This document shows, piece by piece, positions 5,702 to 6,563 of a stretch of 6,563 nt of DNA. The position numbers were made by a program, and so were the translations under genes. Source of the stretch: Bacillota bacterium (GTDB lineage: Bacteria; Bacillota; Clostridia; DSM-8532); contig JAEXPO010000406.1 of assembly GCA_023446675.1 (NCBI GenBank), forward strand, positions 1 to 6,563, given 5' to 3'. Numbering within the stretch: position 1 is the first letter of the stretch; each line of letters opens with the position of its first letter. Below the pieces are notes generated by a model, which saw only the letters and a program-made list of their open reading frames with translations, ran no database searches and had not been told where the DNA came from.

Positions 5702-6553
5702 ATGAAAGCACTTACCGATAATTATGAACTGTCCAACGGCATAAATATCCCCTGCATCGGCTTTGGCACCTGGCAGGTGCAAAACGGCGATGTGGCGCTT
5801 GCCTCGGTGAAGGCCGCACTTCAGTCCGGCTACCGCCATATTGATACCGCGGCAGGCTATGGCAATGAACAAAGCGTCGGGAAGGCCGTAAAGGAAAGCG
5901 GTATCCCCCGTGAGGAAATCTTTATAACCAGCAAGCTCCATAACGATATGCACGGGTATGAAAATACCCTTAAGGCCTTTGAAGAAACCATGGCCCGGCT
6001 TGATACCAAATATCTGGATCTCTACCTTATTCACTGGCCCAATCCCGCCAAATTCAGAAGCCAATGGCAGGAGGCTAACGCAGGATCCTGGAAGGCTTTT
6101 GAAGAGCTGTACCGGGCCGGGCGCATTAAGGCTCTGGGCGTCAGCAATTTCCGCCCTCACCATTTTGAGGTGCTTTTTAAAACCGCTGAAATCAAGCCCA
6201 TGGTAAACCAAATCCGCCTCTGCCCCGGGGATACCCAGGACGAAGCCGTGGAGTACTGCCGGGATAGAGGCATTCTGCTTGAAGCCTACAGCCCTCTGGG
6301 TGTGGGTAAAATTTTTCAGGTTCCCCAGGTTCAGGCTCTGGCTGCCAAATATAACCGCTCCATTGCCCAGATCTGTGTCAGGTGGAGCCTCCAGAGGGGT
6401 TATCTTCCCCTTCCCAAGTCCACCACGCCTTCACGAATTTTGGAAAACGCCCAGGTGTTTGATTTTGAGCTTGCTCCGGAGGATGTTAAGCTTCTTGCGG
6501 ATTTGAAGGGCTGCTGCGGTTATGCCGCCGACCCGGATACCATTACCTGGTAA
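5702..6553 (+). CDS. Aldo/keto reductase (AKR5-like, NADPH-dependent)
   Basis: A complete 283-residue aldo/keto reductase, a cytoplasmic TIM barrel reducing aldehydes or ketones with NAD(P)H. The N-terminus LSNGINIPCIGFGTWQ and the motif GYRHIDTAAGYGNE are classic. The catalytic tetrad is complete: Asp48, Tyr53, Lys78 (ITSKLHND) and His111 (LYLIHWPNP). Cofactor-side motifs follow: GVSNF, VNQIRLCPGDTQ, EAYSPLG and LPKSTTPSRILEN, the last fitting binding of the NADP 2'-phosphate. In VNQIRLCPG the usual H of VNQIE.HP is replaced by C, as in some clostridial relatives. GGGAGG at 5691-5696 lies five bases before ATG 5702. The gene is expressed from the MerR-type promoter, so a role in aldehyde or electrophile detoxification is likely. 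The exact substrate cannot be read from sequence; the closest functional names in the family are 2,5-diketo-gluconate or glyoxal/methylglyoxal reductases. Confidence 0.96.
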   Translation: MKALTDNYELSNGINIPCIGFGTWQVQNGDVALASVKAALQSGYRHIDTAAGYGNEQSVGKAVKESGIPREEIFITSKLHNDMHGYENTLKAFEETMARLDTKYLDLYLIHWPNPAKFRSQWQEANAGSWKAFEELYRAGRIKALGVSNFRPHHFEVLFKTAEIKPMVNQIRLCPGDTQDEAVEYCRDRGILLEAYSPLGVGKIFQVPQVQALAAKYNRSIAQICVRWSLQRGYLPLPKSTTPSRILENAQVFDFELAPEDVKLLADLKGCCGYAADPDTITW

Positions 6554-6556
6554 ATT

Positions 6557-6563
6557 AAGGAGG
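6557..6563 (+). promoter_or_regulatory. Shine-Dalgarno of an unseen downstream gene
   Basis: AAGGAGG in the last seven bases, three bases after the reductase stop and with no terminator between. A co-transcribed gene almost certainly starts just beyond the right edge. Confidence 0.7.

Noticed and set aside
5666..6211. A 181-codon open frame on the minus strand, antisense to the aldo/keto reductase gene
   Set aside because: It lies wholly opposite a reductase with a full catalytic tetrad and a good ribosome binding site, shows no recognisable family motif, and has no ribosome binding site of its own. It is a codon-bias shadow.

Overview
The window looks like chromosome from an anaerobic, low-to-moderate GC Bacillota, most likely class Clostridia. 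Three things suggest this: strong AGGAGG-type ribosome binding sites, a six-subunit Ech-type membrane [NiFe] hydrogenase operon, and a MerR regulator divergent from an aldo/keto reductase. The genus cannot be fixed from the sequence alone.

Layout. Positions 1 to 4921, all on the minus strand, hold an energy-converting hydrogenase operon in the classic order echA-echB-echC-echD-echE-echF. echA (NuoL-like ion-translocating subunit) is first, and echF (NuoI-like ferredoxin subunit) is cut by the left edge. Genes are 1 to 25 bases apart, except echE to echF, where 59 bases contain a small hairpin. The reading frames show no breaks, and the metal-ligand cysteines of the small and large hydrogenase subunits are all present. 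The complex should therefore be active once echF is included: reduced ferredoxin + H+ to H2, coupled to ion export, and reversible.

Positions 4922 to 5189 carry the ech promoter (TTGAAT, 17 bases, TATAAT), a 15-bp palindrome just before the echA start, an array of phased TTAACG/TTATAC hexamers upstream, and the terminator of the merR gene. A MerR-family regulator (minus strand, 5190-5576) follows. Between it and an aldo/keto reductase gene (plus strand, 5702-6553) lies a textbook MerR-type promoter with a 19-base spacer and an 18-bp dyad. The window ends on a Shine-Dalgarno sequence, so another gene probably follows the reductase.

The two halves look like independent transcription units. The hydrogenase disposes of reductant and conserves energy. 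The merR/reductase pair looks like an aldehyde or electrophile response module of the AdhR/NmlR kind. I see no wholly new system here. The least explained parts are the regulatory region of the ech operon and the echE-echF junction.
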